Notes: a model not told the origin generated them from the sequence alone. A stretch of DNA of 64,000 bases from CAVSJJ01 sp963728395 (GCA_963728395.1 CAVSJJ010000006.1:1-64000), one strand, 5' to 3'. Counted from the stretch's first letter, positions 34,605 through 42,911 are shown. Numbers and translations are program-made.

Positions 34605-35207
34605 TCAGGGGTGGAGGGCGTCGAACTCCGCCTCGGAGACGATCTCGGCGTCGGCGTCGAGCCGGACGTGGGCGAGGAGGGTCTGGACGACCCGCACAGC
34701 CATCGCCGCACGCTCGCCCCAGTCGGAGAGGTAGCTGAACTGCCACCACCACAGGGCCTCGATCGGGCGACCGGCCTCGTAGTGGCTCAGCCCGTGGGCG
34801 AGCGCGGAGACCACCTCCATGAGGTCGTTCGAGATCGAGCCGGTCGTCAGGTCGGTCGAGGTGACCGGGTCGACGACATCGGCGTACTCGTCGATGCCCT
34901 CGAAGAGGTTGGCGAGGTTGCCGCGCAGCGGGTCCAGCTCGGGGTCGGGACCGGGATCGGCCTCGTACCGCTCGAGCGGCACGACGTCCTCGATCGCACC
35001 GAGCCGGGCCCCCATCGACAGGACCTGGGAGAGGGCCAGCAGGGTCACCGGAAGCGCAGCGTCCGGCGCGGAGCCGGACGCGACGTCGGCCACGGTCGTG
35101 ACGAACACCGCGGCCTCGGAGGCGCAGTCCGCGGCGAGGGCGGTCAGCTCGGCCGGCACGTCGCCGGTCGTCGGGCCGGCCGCGGGGTCGGTCGTGTGCT
35201 CAGGCAT
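34605..35207 (-). CDS. DUF5063 protein downstream of recR
   Basis: 200 residues, acidic, no membrane segment. It has the DUF5063 pattern: an N-terminal helical half, a central RGNLANLFEGIDEYADVVDP and a C-terminal PIEALWWWQFSYLSDWGERAAMAVRVVQTLLAH. Function unknown; it is regularly found between recR and lysC in actinobacteria. Start ATG at 35207 overlaps the recR stop by 8 bp, with CGGAGG 6-7 nt upstream, so it is coupled to recR. Confidence 0.85.
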   Translation of the reverse strand: MPEHTTDPAAGPTTGDVPAELTALAADCASEAAVFVTTVADVASGSAPDAALPVTLLALSQVLSMGARLGAIEDVVPLERYEADPGPDPELDPLRGNLANLFEGIDEYADVVDPVTSTDLTTGSISNDLMEVVSALAHGLSHYEAGRPIEALWWWQFSYLSDWGERAAMAVRVVQTLLAHVRLDADAEIVSEAEFDALHP

Positions 35208-35799
35208 CGAGCAGCCTCCGTCCTTCGAACGCCCGGCCCAGGGTGACCTCGTCGGCATACTCGAGGTCGCCGCCCACGGGGAGCCCCGAGGCGAGCCGGG
35301 AGATGGTCAGTCCCATCCCCTTGAGGAAGCGGGCGAGATAGCTCGCCGTCGCCTCGCCCTCGAGGTTGGGGTCGGTCGCGATGATGACCTCGTGCACCGC
35401 GCCGTCGGCCAGTCGGGACATGAGCTCCCGGAAGCGCAGGTCATCGGGCCCGATGCCGTCGATGGGGCTGATCGCCCCGCCGAGGACGTGGTAGCGGCCC
35501 CGGAACTCACGGGTGCGCTCGATGGCGACGACGTCCTTGGGCTCCTCGACGACGCAGATGGCCGTCTCGTCGCGCCGGGGGTCGGCACAGATGCGGCACC
35601 GCTCACCCTCGGCGATGTTGAAGCACACCTCACAGAACCGGACCCGCTCCTTGACGGCCGCGAGGGCCTCGGTGAGCCGCTGGACGTCGGCCGGGTCGGA
35701 CGTGAGGAGGTGGAAGGCGATCCGCTGGGCACTCTTCGGACCGACCCCGGGCAGCCGCCCGAGCTCGTCGATCAGGTCCTGGACCGCGCCCTCGTACAC
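35200..35799 (-). CDS. recR: Recombination mediator RecR
   Basis: 199 residues, full length. N-terminal helix-hairpin-helix (RLPGVGPKSAQRIAFHL), C4 zinc finger CEVCFNIAEGERCRIC (about residues 55-70), Toprim domain (TAICVVEEPKDVVAIE to VHEVIIATDPNLEGEATA) and the C-terminal GGDLEYADEVTLGRAFEGRR. It acts with RecF/RecO in gap repair. GTG start at 35799. In many actinobacteria recR follows dnaX and a YbaB gene directly; here dnaX is 2.8 kb away and no YbaB gene is seen. Confidence 0.96.
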   Translation of the reverse strand: MYEGAVQDLIDELGRLPGVGPKSAQRIAFHLLTSDPADVQRLTEALAAVKERVRFCEVCFNIAEGERCRICADPRRDETAICVVEEPKDVVAIERTREFRGRYHVLGGAISPIDGIGPDDLRFRELMSRLADGAVHEVIIATDPNLEGEATASYLARFLKGMGLTISRLASGLPVGGDLEYADEVTLGRAFEGRRLLDA

Positions 35800-35856
35800 A
35801 CCTCGAGCCTACGGCCTTGGTCCGACCGCGGCGTCATCCGCCGCACCCGAGAGCCT

Positions 35857-35900
35857 GTGTCCGCGCTTCTGGTCGCCCTGGCGACCAGAAACGCGGACAC
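35857..35900 (-). terminator. 44-bp near-perfect palindrome after the CopZ-like gene
   Basis: Arms 35857-35877 and 35880-35900 (21 bp, one mismatch) with only two bases between them. It lies 22 bp past the stop of the CopZ-like gene and 57 bp before recR on the same strand. It is probably a terminator, although it is unusually long and symmetric. Confidence 0.7.
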
Positions 35901-35921
35901 GACGGATGGGTGGTGGGTGCG

Positions 35922-36140
35922 TCAGCCGACGAGCTGGTACTCGCCGGCCCCGTCCAGGGCGCCGCGGATCTCGTCGGCGCCCACCTCACGGTCGGCCGCG
36001 AACGTCACCGTGGAGGCGCCGCCGTTGACGAGCTCGACCTGGACGTCGCTGACGCCGTCGAGGGCACTCATCTCCTGGGTGACCGCGTGGACGCAGTGAC
36101 CGCAGGTGAGGCCGGTGGCCTGGAAGGTCTGGGTGCTCAT
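35922..36140 (-). CDS. CopZ-like heavy-metal-associated domain protein
   Basis: 72 residues, a single HMA fold. Metal motif GLTCGHC (Cys at about residues 13 and 16), then VQVELVNGGASTVTFAADREVGADEI. Such proteins carry Cu(I) to CopA-type ATPases or to CsoR. No ATPase or csoR gene is in the window. AAGGAG precedes the ATG at 36140. A CsoR-like inverted repeat (36174-36190) lies 34 bp upstream, suggesting copper-responsive expression. Confidence 0.9.
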   Translation of the reverse strand: MSTQTFQATGLTCGHCVHAVTQEMSALDGVSDVQVELVNGGASTVTFAADREVGADEIRGALDGAGEYQLVG

Positions 36141-36173
36141 GATGCTCCTTCGTGCCGGTGTGATACCCCCACG

Positions 36174-36190
36174 ATACCCCCCACGGGTAT
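36174..36190. promoter_or_regulatory. CsoR-like operator ATACCC-N5-GGGTAT upstream of copZ
   Basis: Perfect 6-bp arms separated by CCCAC, immediately preceded by a second ATACCCCC half-site. Position (34 bp before the start codon) and the G/C-tract arms fit CsoR-family copper repressor sites. Confidence 0.6.
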
Positions 36191-36243
36191 GCCGTCCGCG
36201 CACGGGGTGGGTGCGCGGCCGGGCCGGTGGCGGCGCTCGGCAC

Positions 36244-36663
36244 CTACCGGCCGCCCACCTTCGCCTCGATCGACGCCAGGCGCAGCTCGAGGCGTTCGAT
36301 GGCGTCGAGGATCCGCTGGTCCACCAGCGCCTCCTCCGCCTCGAACGGGCGCTCCTCCTGACGCACGAAGAGCGCGGCCAGGGACGCGCTGACCATGGCG
36401 AGGAGCAGGAACCCGACGATCATGAGGAACCCGGACAGGAGCACGCCTCCGGTGGTCTCGGGCGGCTCCCCGATGAAACCCACGGTCGTGATGAGACTCG
36501 TCGCCCACCACAGGCCGCGCCCGAAGCTCGTCACGGTGCGGGTCTCGATGGCCGCCGCCGCCGCACCCGCCACGACGACCACAAGGACCGCCGAGAGCAG
36601 CACCGGGACGAGCCACCGCGAGGCGATGGGCAGGCGACGGCGACCAAGAACCGGGAACCTCAT
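36244..36663 (-). CDS. Two-helix potassium-channel-like protein with altered filter
   Basis: 139 residues: membrane helix 1 at about 18-38, pore helix and filter WWATSLITTVGFIGEPP at about 52-68, membrane helix 2 at about 72-98, and a predicted coiled-coil tail (EALVDQRILDAIERLELRLASIEAKV) split over 108-135. The layout is that of KcsA-type Ion_trans_2 channels. The filter reads TVGFIGE instead of TVGYGD, so K+ selectivity is doubtful. ATG with GAGAGGA upstream. The tail suggests oligomerisation. Confidence 0.78.
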   Translation of the reverse strand: MRFPVLGRRRLPIASRWLVPVLLSAVLVVVVAGAAAAAIETRTVTSFGRGLWWATSLITTVGFIGEPPETTGGVLLSGFLMIVGFLLLAMVSASLAALFVRQEERPFEAEEALVDQRILDAIERLELRLASIEAKVGGR

Positions 36664-37174
36664 CGTGAGTCCTCTCCCGCGCGGCGTCCGACGAGCTCAG
36701 CCTAGAGACGCACCCCGGGAGTGCCATCAGAGCGTGGGGCTGCCGTCGTCGGCCTCGGGCGGCCTCGGGGGTGACTCCGCCGCAGCACCCCGGCGATGCC
36801 CTCGCCCCCGGGAGCGCGGGGTCCGCTCCGCCCGGCAGGCCCGGTCCTCGAGCTCGGGAAGGAGCTGGTGACGGTGCCCGTAGATGTCGAGCAGGGGAGC
36901 AGCTTGGCGACGACGCGAACCACGAGGAACGCGCCCGCCACCCCGAAGGGGCGGCACCGAGCAGGACGGCACCGGAGGACGGCCAGCAGGGTGAGCCCCA
37001 CCCGCCACACGTTGGCCGGTGACAGCCCGACCCGGGTCACCCGCGTCCCGGCCATCGGCCCGATGGCCGGCCCACCGCGACCGCGTCCAGCCCCGCGCGG
37101 CGAACTCCGCCGCCCTGATCGAGGACCGTCCGGGTGCGGTGTCCGCAGGGGACTCAGGGCGCAGTACGGTCCGC
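36664..37174. other. Stretch without an intact gene
   Basis: About 500 bp with open frames but none showing family resemblance or normal composition (Arg/Pro/Gly-rich in every frame). A minus-strand piece near 36870-36990 has a hydrophobic run (VWRVGLTLLAVL, AGAFLVVRVVAKLL) that could be the remnant of a membrane protein. I read it as decayed sequence continuing into the regulator remnant at 37175. Confidence 0.55.
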
Positions 37175-37641
37175 GCGTTCCTCCCCGCACCAGGCCGTGC
37201 TCATGGGCCTGGATGACCGCCTGCACCCGGTCGCGGTCCCCCAGCCTGGCGAGGATCCGCCCGACATGGGCCTGACCGTCGTCTCCGGACAGGACGAACC
37301 GGTCGGCGATCTCGCCGTTTGCTCAGCCCCCGCGCCATGAGAACGAGCACCTCGCGCTCGCGTGGCGTGAGCGGGTCCGACCGACCCGCCGGTCCGCTCG
37401 GCGCCGCCGGGCGCTCCCCCAGCACCGAGTGGATCATGCGCCGGGCCACGCTCGGCGCGAGCAGGGCGTCACCGGCGTGCACGGCCCGGATCCCTGCGAC
37501 GAGCAGCTCGGGCTCGGCATCCGTGAGGAGGAAGCCGCTCGCTCCGGCCTCGAGCGCGTCATAGACATAGTCGTCCATGTCGAAGTTCGCCGTCACCAGC
37601 ATCGTGCTGCGGGTGCTGTGCGCACTGGCGGACGCGGGCAT
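37175..37641 (-). pseudogene. Remnant of a NarL/LuxR-type response regulator
   Basis: The C-terminal half of a receiver (TANFDMDDYVYDALEAGASG, then FLLTDAEPELLVAGIRAVHAGDALL) runs into a LuxR HTH (LTPREREVLVLMARGLS). There the frame breaks at an AAA run (about 37318-37322). Dropping one A restores NGEIADRFVLSGDDGQAHV, then ILARLGDRDRVQAVIQAHEHGLVR. The N-terminal half of the receiver, with the phosphoacceptor, is absent, replaced by unrelated sequence. Truncated and frameshifted, so not functional as a regulator. Confidence 0.8.
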
Positions 37642-37722
37642 CCCGCCCGGCGGCCTCGTGAGCTACCGGCTGCTGCCGTTCTGGCTTGCCGCGTCGGCGA
37701 TCATCGCCCGGCGACAGACGCC
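37611..37722 (+). pseudogene. Remnant of a YbhN/lysyl-PG-synthase-type membrane protein
   Basis: A plus-strand frame gives DAGIPPGGLVSYRLLPFWLA, then ASAIIARRQ, matching the last helices of flippase-like YbhN proteins (AG.P...A....YRL..FWLP pattern). No upstream part is present. It abuts the regulator remnant on the opposite strand, so two unrelated gene ends have been joined. Confidence 0.55.
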
Positions 37723-37813
37723 GGGGACGGGCGAGGGTGATCCACGTCCCGCGGAACGGCCCGCGCCGGGCGCGCATGGCACCGGACGTCGCGCTCGGCC
37801 GGCGAAACAGGAC

Positions 37814-37880
37814 AAACACTCGCCTGGCAAGACAAGAGAAGTCGTGCCAGGCGAGTGTTTCCGCCATCGGGCGGGAAAGT
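37814..37880. terminator. Perfect 16-bp-arm hairpin with conserved flank (copy 2)
   Basis: Arms 37814-37829 and 37845-37860 are exact reverse complements; the 15-nt loop has a further 3-bp stem. Flank 37866-37880 is the exact reverse complement of 30056-30070. It lies just past the plsC stop (37899, minus). Confidence 0.75.
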
Positions 37881-37898
37881 CGGGACGGGTGGGGCGGG

Positions 37899-38594
37899 CT
37901 AGATGCCGACGGCGGCGCCGGAGGACGAGGGCGGCAGGTCGTTGTAGCCCTCGGCCCGTTCCTGCCCGGACAGCCCCGCGATGGCGTCCATGACGGCGTC
38001 GGTCAGCAGGCGCCGGGCCCTGGCCGCGGGCAGAGCGGCATACCCGCCCGGCTCGATGGGGCGGCCGAAGCTGACCGTGACGGAGGCGAGCCGGGGGAGG
38101 TTGCTGCCGATCGGCTGCACCTGCGCGGTCCCGCGCAGCCCGACCGGCACGACCGGCACGCCGGCGGTGAGCGCCAGCCAGGCGACCCCGGTACGCCCCC
38201 GGTAGAGGCGACCGTCGCGCGAGCGGGTGCCCTCGGGATAGATGCCGAACGCCCGTCCCTCCCGGAGCACCCCGAGCGCGGCCTCGAGCGACTCCTGGGC
38301 GGCCCGCGAGGAGTGCCGGTCGACGGGGATGGCGTCGATCCCCTCGAAGAACCCGCGTCGGACGGCGCCGCCGACGCCGGTGCCGGTGAAGTAGTCGACC
38401 TTGGCGAGGAAGGACACCGGCCGGGGCGCGGCGATGGGGATGGCGAAGGAGTCGATGAACGACAGGTGGTTGCTCGCGAGGATGACGCCGCCGGAACGCG
38501 GCACGTTGGCCACCCCGGTGATCGTCGGGCGCCACAGCAGCTTGGCCAGCGGGACGACCGTGGCGCGTCCGGTCATCCAGGCGGCCCGGCTCAC
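37899..38594 (-). CDS. plsC: 1-acyl-glycerol-3-phosphate acyltransferase (PlsC family)
   Basis: 231 residues. Acyltransferase motif I NHLSFID (about residues 41-47), motif II region RGFFEGIDAIPVDR (about 79), motif III GIYPEGTRSRDGRLYRGRTG (about 117-136, EGTR) and motif IV VPVVPVGLRG (about 146). It makes phosphatidic acid at the membrane. GTG start at 38594 overlaps the dnaX stop (4 bp), so it is coupled to dnaX. The C-terminus is Ser-rich and ends in front of a strong hairpin. Confidence 0.9.
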   Translation of the reverse strand: MSRAAWMTGRATVVPLAKLLWRPTITGVANVPRSGGVILASNHLSFIDSFAIPIAAPRPVSFLAKVDYFTGTGVGGAVRRGFFEGIDAIPVDRHSSRAAQESLEAALGVLREGRAFGIYPEGTRSRDGRLYRGRTGVAWLALTAGVPVVPVGLRGTAQVQPIGSNLPRLASVTVSFGRPIEPGGYAALPAARARRLLTDAVMDAIAGLSGQERAEGYNDLPPSSSGAAVGI

Positions 38595-40690
38595 GGCGCC
38601 TCGTCGTCGATGACGGTCGCTCCGAGAATGCGTTGGACGACCGGCAGCCCGACCTCACCGAGCTCGGCGACGTCCTCGTCGTCGATGCTCACCGCCGTGT
38701 CGTCCATCGGACGGGGCTGCTCGTCCTCGGGCGGCGGCTCGTCCTCGGGCGGCGGCTCGTCGACGTGGGCCGGCCGCGTTCGGGACGGCGCCTCGCGCCG
38801 CGCCGGTGGGCTCGTCATCCCCGGCTCTCGCCGGGGCCCGGGCGCCGTGGCGGCGGCCGGGGCCGTCGGTGTCGAGGAGCGGGGCGCGGCCGGTCCGGTC
38901 GGCGCCGCCGACGGCGGCGGCGCGGCGGCGGCCTGTGCCTCGTCGGTCGGGATGCCTTCGACCCGGGCGTCGAGGCCGAGGGTGTCGATGAGGGCCTGCC
39001 GGACGTACTCCGCGTGCTGGCCGCGCCGGAAGGTGTTGGCCAGGCCGACGGTGGAGATCCCCAGGAGCAGCCGGTCGCCGTCGTAGTCCAGAACCTGGGC
39101 GTGCTCGGACAGGAAGGTCCACGTCGCCCGCTTGAGCGAGAAGATCCGGGCGAGGACGTCGGGCCACGAGCGGCGGATCGCCGCGGTGTCGATGCCGCCG
39201 GGCGTGGCGGCCCGGGGGGCGGGCGCGGCGTCGGCCGCGGCCGGCGCCTGGGCCCCCGGCCGCGCGGGTTCCACCCGCCGCGGGACGGCGGCCGGTGCCG
39301 GCGCATCGGCCGGTGCCGGCGCATCGGCCGGTGCCAGCGCATCGGCCGGTGCCGGCACATCGGCCGGCCGGGCGACTGGCTCGGGGGGCTCCACGACGCG
39401 CCGCGCCGGCTCCTCGGGCCGACCGGCCGCGGCGGATGCGTCCGGCCGAGTGACGCCGGGCCCGGCGACGGACCCGGCCGCGCTCGAGGTGGCCGGGGTG
39501 GCCGTCGCGACCGCGCCGGTCGGGACCCCGCCCACGTCGAGGCGGCGCTCCAGACGGTCCAGGCGCGCGGCATACCCCCTCTCCCCGGCGGCGGCGGGCA
39601 GGAGGATCCGCGCGGCGATGAGCTCGAGCTGGAGGCGCGGAGCGGTCGCACCGGTCATCTCGGTGAGGCCCGCGTTGACGATGTCGGCGGCGCGGGAGAG
39701 GGCACCCGGCCCGACGGCGGCGGCCTGGAGGCGCATCCGCTCGAGCTGGTCCTCGGGCAGGGCCCGCAGGACGGCGGAGGCGCCGTCGGGCACCGCGGCG
39801 ACGACGATGAGGTCGCGCAGCCGCTCGAGGAGGTCCTCGACGAAGCGACGCGGGTCGAGGCCGGACTCGATGACCCGCTCGATCGCCCGGAAGGCCCCGG
39901 CGCCGTCGGCGGCGGCGAAGGCGTCGATCGCCGCATCGAGCAGCTCGCCGTCGGTGAAGCCGAGCAGCGCGGCCGCGGACTCATAGGTCAGCCCCTCGTC
40001 GCCGGAGCCGGCGATGAGCTGGTCGAGGACGGACAGCGAGTCGCGGACCGACCCGCCGCCGGCCCGCACGACGAACGACAGCACCCCGGGCGCGACGGCG
40101 ACGCCCTCCTGGTCGCAGATCTGACCGAGGTAGTCGCTCAGCTGCTGGGGCGGGACGAGGCGGAAGGGGTAGTGGTGGGTCCGGCTGCGGATCGTCCCGA
40201 TGACCTTGTCCGGCTCGGTCGTCGCGAAGACGAACTTCACGTGCTCGGGCGGCTCCTCGACGATCTTGAGCAGGGCGTTGAAGCCCTGCGGCGTCACCAT
40301 GTGCGCCTCGTCGATGATGTAGACCTTGTAGCGGCTCTGGGCCGGCCCGTAGCTCGCCCGCTCCCGCAGGTCACGGGCATCGTCGACGCCGCCGTGGCTC
40401 GCGGCGTCGATCTCGATGACGTCGACCGACCCGGGCCCGCCGCGGGCGAGGGCGACGCACGACTCGCACGTGCCGCAGGGCTCGGGGGTCGGGCCCTGCT
40501 CGCAGTTGAGGCAGCGGGCGAGGATGCGAGCGCTCGTCGTCTTGCCGCAGCCGCGCGGCCCCGAGAAGAGGTAGGCGTGGCCGACCCGGCCGGTCCGCAG
40601 CGCCTGCATGAGCGGGCCCGTCACGTGGTCCTGGCCGATGACGTCCGAGAACGTCTCCGGCCGGTAGCGGCGGTAGAGGGCGGTGCTCAC
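38591..40690 (-). CDS. dnaX: DNA polymerase III subunits gamma/tau
   Basis: 699 residues. AAA+ clamp-loader domain: LYRRYRPETFSDVIGQ at the start, Walker A GPRGCGKTT (44-52), a Cys zinc module (C60, C63, C72, C75), Walker B IIDEAH near 128 and sensor FATTEPDKVIGTIRSR. Domain III is followed by a long Ala/Pro-rich linker with 18-bp tandem repeats (APADAP units, about residues 440-466) and a C-terminal tau-like domain (RSWPDVLARIFSLKRATWTF). GTG start chosen to match the family N-terminus. I see no slippery A-run for a gamma frameshift. Confidence 0.95.
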   Translation of the reverse strand: MSTALYRRYRPETFSDVIGQDHVTGPLMQALRTGRVGHAYLFSGPRGCGKTTSARILARCLNCEQGPTPEPCGTCESCVALARGGPGSVDVIEIDAASHGGVDDARDLRERASYGPAQSRYKVYIIDEAHMVTPQGFNALLKIVEEPPEHVKFVFATTEPDKVIGTIRSRTHHYPFRLVPPQQLSDYLGQICDQEGVAVAPGVLSFVVRAGGGSVRDSLSVLDQLIAGSGDEGLTYESAAALLGFTDGELLDAAIDAFAAADGAGAFRAIERVIESGLDPRRFVEDLLERLRDLIVVAAVPDGASAVLRALPEDQLERMRLQAAAVGPGALSRAADIVNAGLTEMTGATAPRLQLELIAARILLPAAAGERGYAARLDRLERRLDVGGVPTGAVATATPATSSAAGSVAGPGVTRPDASAAAGRPEEPARRVVEPPEPVARPADVPAPADALAPADAPAPADAPAPAAVPRRVEPARPGAQAPAAADAAPAPRAATPGGIDTAAIRRSWPDVLARIFSLKRATWTFLSEHAQVLDYDGDRLLLGISTVGLANTFRRGQHAEYVRQALIDTLGLDARVEGIPTDEAQAAAAPPPSAAPTGPAAPRSSTPTAPAAATAPGPRREPGMTSPPARREAPSRTRPAHVDEPPPEDEPPPEDEQPRPMDDTAVSIDDEDVAELGEVGLPVVQRILGATVIDDEAP
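39291..39368 (-). repeat. 18-bp tandem repeats inside dnaX
   Basis: About four copies of an 18-bp unit (GCATCGGCCGGTGCCGGC and near variants), in frame, encoding APADAP-type units in the linker between domains III and IV. Copy number probably varies between strains. Confidence 0.85.
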
Positions 40691-40794
40691 CCCCCGAACC
40701 CTAGTCGGGAGGCCGGACGGCAGGTATGCCGCGTTCACCGCCCTCCAGGAAGGGCGGACTAGGGTGGCCGGGGCTTCTCGAAGGGAGTGGGTCG

Positions 40795-41457
40795 ATGGCG
40801 GTCGCTGACCGGGTGGGTCCTCGCGTGCGTGCCGCCGGGGTGTCCAAGACGGTCGGGCCCACGACGCTGCTGGCGTCGACCGACCTCGTCGCCGAGCCCG
40901 GCACCTGCGTCGTCATCCGCGGCCACAACGGCGTCGGCAAGACGACCCTGCTGCGCATCCTGGCCGGGACCCTCGCCCCGACGACCGGTTCGGCGACGAT
41001 CGACGAGCGCACCGCCGACGAGCGCGACCCGGTGGTCCGGCGGACCGTCGCGGCGCTGATCGGCGCGCCGACGGCATACCGCGACCTCACCCTCGCCGAC
41101 CACCTCACCCTCGTCGACGCGACGTGGGGTGGGGAGGCGCGCACCTGCACCGCCCGGGTCGCGGCGGGCCTGGACGCCCTGGCCATCGGACACCTCGCCG
41201 AGCGTTTCCCGCATGAGCTCTCCTCGGGTCAGGGGCAGCTGTTCCGCCTGGCCCTCGTCCTGTTCCGCCCGAGCACCGCCCTCGTTCTCGACGAGCCCGA
41301 GCAGCGCCTCGACACCGACATGCGCGACCTCGTCGGGCGGCTGCTGGCCGCCCGGCGCGAGGACGGCGGCACCGTCGTCCTCGCCTCGCACGACCCCCGG
41401 CTCACCGAGGCCGTCGCCGACACCGTCCTCGACCTCGACACCCGCGCCCGACCGTGA
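40795..41457 (+). CDS. ABC transporter ATP-binding protein
   Basis: 220 residues. Walker A GHNGVGKTTLLR (about residue 45), signature LSSGQGQLFRLALVL (about 144), Walker B ALVLDEPEQRLD (about 162) and switch His in VLASHDPR (about 198). Small single ATPase of an export-type transporter. ATG 40795 with GGGAGTG upstream. Its stop overlaps the GTG of the next gene, a large membrane protein, so the two form one transporter. Confidence 0.92.
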   Translation: MAVADRVGPRVRAAGVSKTVGPTTLLASTDLVAEPGTCVVIRGHNGVGKTTLLRILAGTLAPTTGSATIDERTADERDPVVRRTVAALIGAPTAYRDLTLADHLTLVDATWGGEARTCTARVAAGLDALAIGHLAERFPHELSSGQGQLFRLALVLFRPSTALVLDEPEQRLDTDMRDLVGRLLAARREDGGTVVLASHDPRLTEAVADTVLDLDTRARP

Positions 41458-42911
41458 GCGACCGACCCGGGCCCGCCGGCCCCTCGCTCACCGATGCCGA
41501 CGCGGCGGCCGCCGACGGGGCACGGCTCGACGACGCGGCCCACGTCGTCCACGGCGAGGAGGGCACCGGCGCGGTGCGGCGCATCCTCTATGCCGTCTAC
41601 GTCGGGGTGCTGCTCGCCACGTCCTACGGCTTCACCCTCACCAGGGCCCTCTTCGCCACCGCCGACCCGGCGGCGCTGCGCCGCGAGCTGCTGTCGCCGG
41701 TCGCGCTCACCGTGGCGATCGGGCTCGTCGTCGTCGTGGGCGCGCTGGCCCGGACGACCGGCCGGACCCGTGGGCCCGTCGTCCCGCCCCTGCCCTGGAC
41801 CGACCAGGTCGCCACCGCCGCGCTCGATCGCGCCCTCGTGCTGCGCCAGTGGTGGCTCTCTGCCGCGATCGGCGGCGTGGCCGGTGGCCTCGTCCTCGGC
41901 GCGGCCGTCGGTGCGGGCGCCTGGTCGGCCGGCGTGGGCGGGCCGGCGTGGCTTCTTGCCGGGCTCCTCGCCGGGCCCGCGATCGGCTGGGCGTTCGTGC
42001 TGCTCTGGCTGCTGGGCCAGGTCGCGGCCGGCCCGACGACGCTCACCCCTGCGGCGGTGGGCCGGGGGGTCGCGCGCCCGCGGACGCTGCTCCGGCTGCT
42101 CGGGGTCGAGGACCTGCGCCAGCAGGGCGTGCGCTCGAGCCGGGTCGGCGGCGGCGTCCTCGCCGGGGACCTGCGCGCCGTCCGGCTCGAGATCGCCGCG
42201 CCGGTCACCCGGGCCCGCGGCCGGCGGCTGCGCTCTGCCGGCCCGGTGCCGACGGTGATCCGGCGTGACATGCTCGGCCTGCGGCGCAGCCCGGGCGCGG
42301 TCCTCGCGGGCCTCGCGCTCGTCGCGCTGGGCGCCGCCGGGCTGGCCTGGGCCCTCGATGACCCGGCGGCCCCGGCAGCGGTCGCCTGGCCCGCCGCGCT
42401 CGCCTGCTACCTCGGCTTCGGGTGGTGGAGCGAGGGCCTGCGCCTGCAGGGCGACAACGGCGGCACCGCACCGCTGCTCGGGGTGTGGGGGCGCCGGGAG
42501 GCCTGGGCGCACCTCGTCGTGCCCGCCACGGCATTCGCCCTCGTCGCCGAGGGCTCGGCGCTCGCCGTTGCCATCACCACCGGGGCCGGCCCGGGCACGC
42601 GGACCGGGTCCCAGACCGCGGGATGGATGCTGCTCGTCCTCGGCGGGGTCGCGGGCTCACACCTGCTGGCCGCCTTCCGAGGACAGCCGCCCGAGCCCGC
42701 CTTCATGCCGGGGATGGGGCCTGGGCTCCTCGCGGCGTGGTACGCCTACCCCCTGCTGCTCGCCCTCGTCGGGGCGGGCGCCTTCACGACGCTCGTCGCG
42801 GCGAAGGGCGCGTCACCCGTCCTCCTCGTGGCGGCCGTCGCAGGGGTCGGGCTGACCCTCATGGGCGGCCTGGCCCGGGTCGACGCCCTCGAGTCGGCCC
42901 ACCGGCAGTAG
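41454..42911 (+). CDS. ABC transporter membrane protein (DUF6297-like)
   Basis: 485 residues with about 10-11 hydrophobic segments after an acidic 40-residue N-terminus. No MalF-type EAA motif. It matches the actinobacterial DUF6297-type membrane protein always coupled to a small ATPase. Function unknown, probably export. GTG start overlaps the ATPase stop (GTGA). Followed by the SRP RNA on the other strand. Confidence 0.8.
   Translation: MSDRPGPAGPSLTDADAAAADGARLDDAAHVVHGEEGTGAVRRILYAVYVGVLLATSYGFTLTRALFATADPAALRRELLSPVALTVAIGLVVVVGALARTTGRTRGPVVPPLPWTDQVATAALDRALVLRQWWLSAAIGGVAGGLVLGAAVGAGAWSAGVGGPAWLLAGLLAGPAIGWAFVLLWLLGQVAAGPTTLTPAAVGRGVARPRTLLRLLGVEDLRQQGVRSSRVGGGVLAGDLRAVRLEIAAPVTRARGRRLRSAGPVPTVIRRDMLGLRRSPGAVLAGLALVALGAAGLAWALDDPAAPAAVAWPAALACYLGFGWWSEGLRLQGDNGGTAPLLGVWGRREAWAHLVVPATAFALVAEGSALAVAITTGAGPGTRTGSQTAGWMLLVLGGVAGSHLLAAFRGQPPEPAFMPGMGPGLLAAWYAYPLLLALVGAGAFTTLVAAKGASPVLLVAAVAGVGLTLMGGLARVDALESAHRQ

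Noticed and set aside
39291..39368. CRISPR-like array from repeats in dnaX
   Set aside because: Direct 18-bp tandem units with no spacers, in frame in a coding linker.
38591..40690. Programmed frameshift giving a separate gamma subunit of DnaX
   Set aside because: No A-rich slippery heptamer or downstream stem at the domain III/IV border; the linker is GC-repeat sequence.
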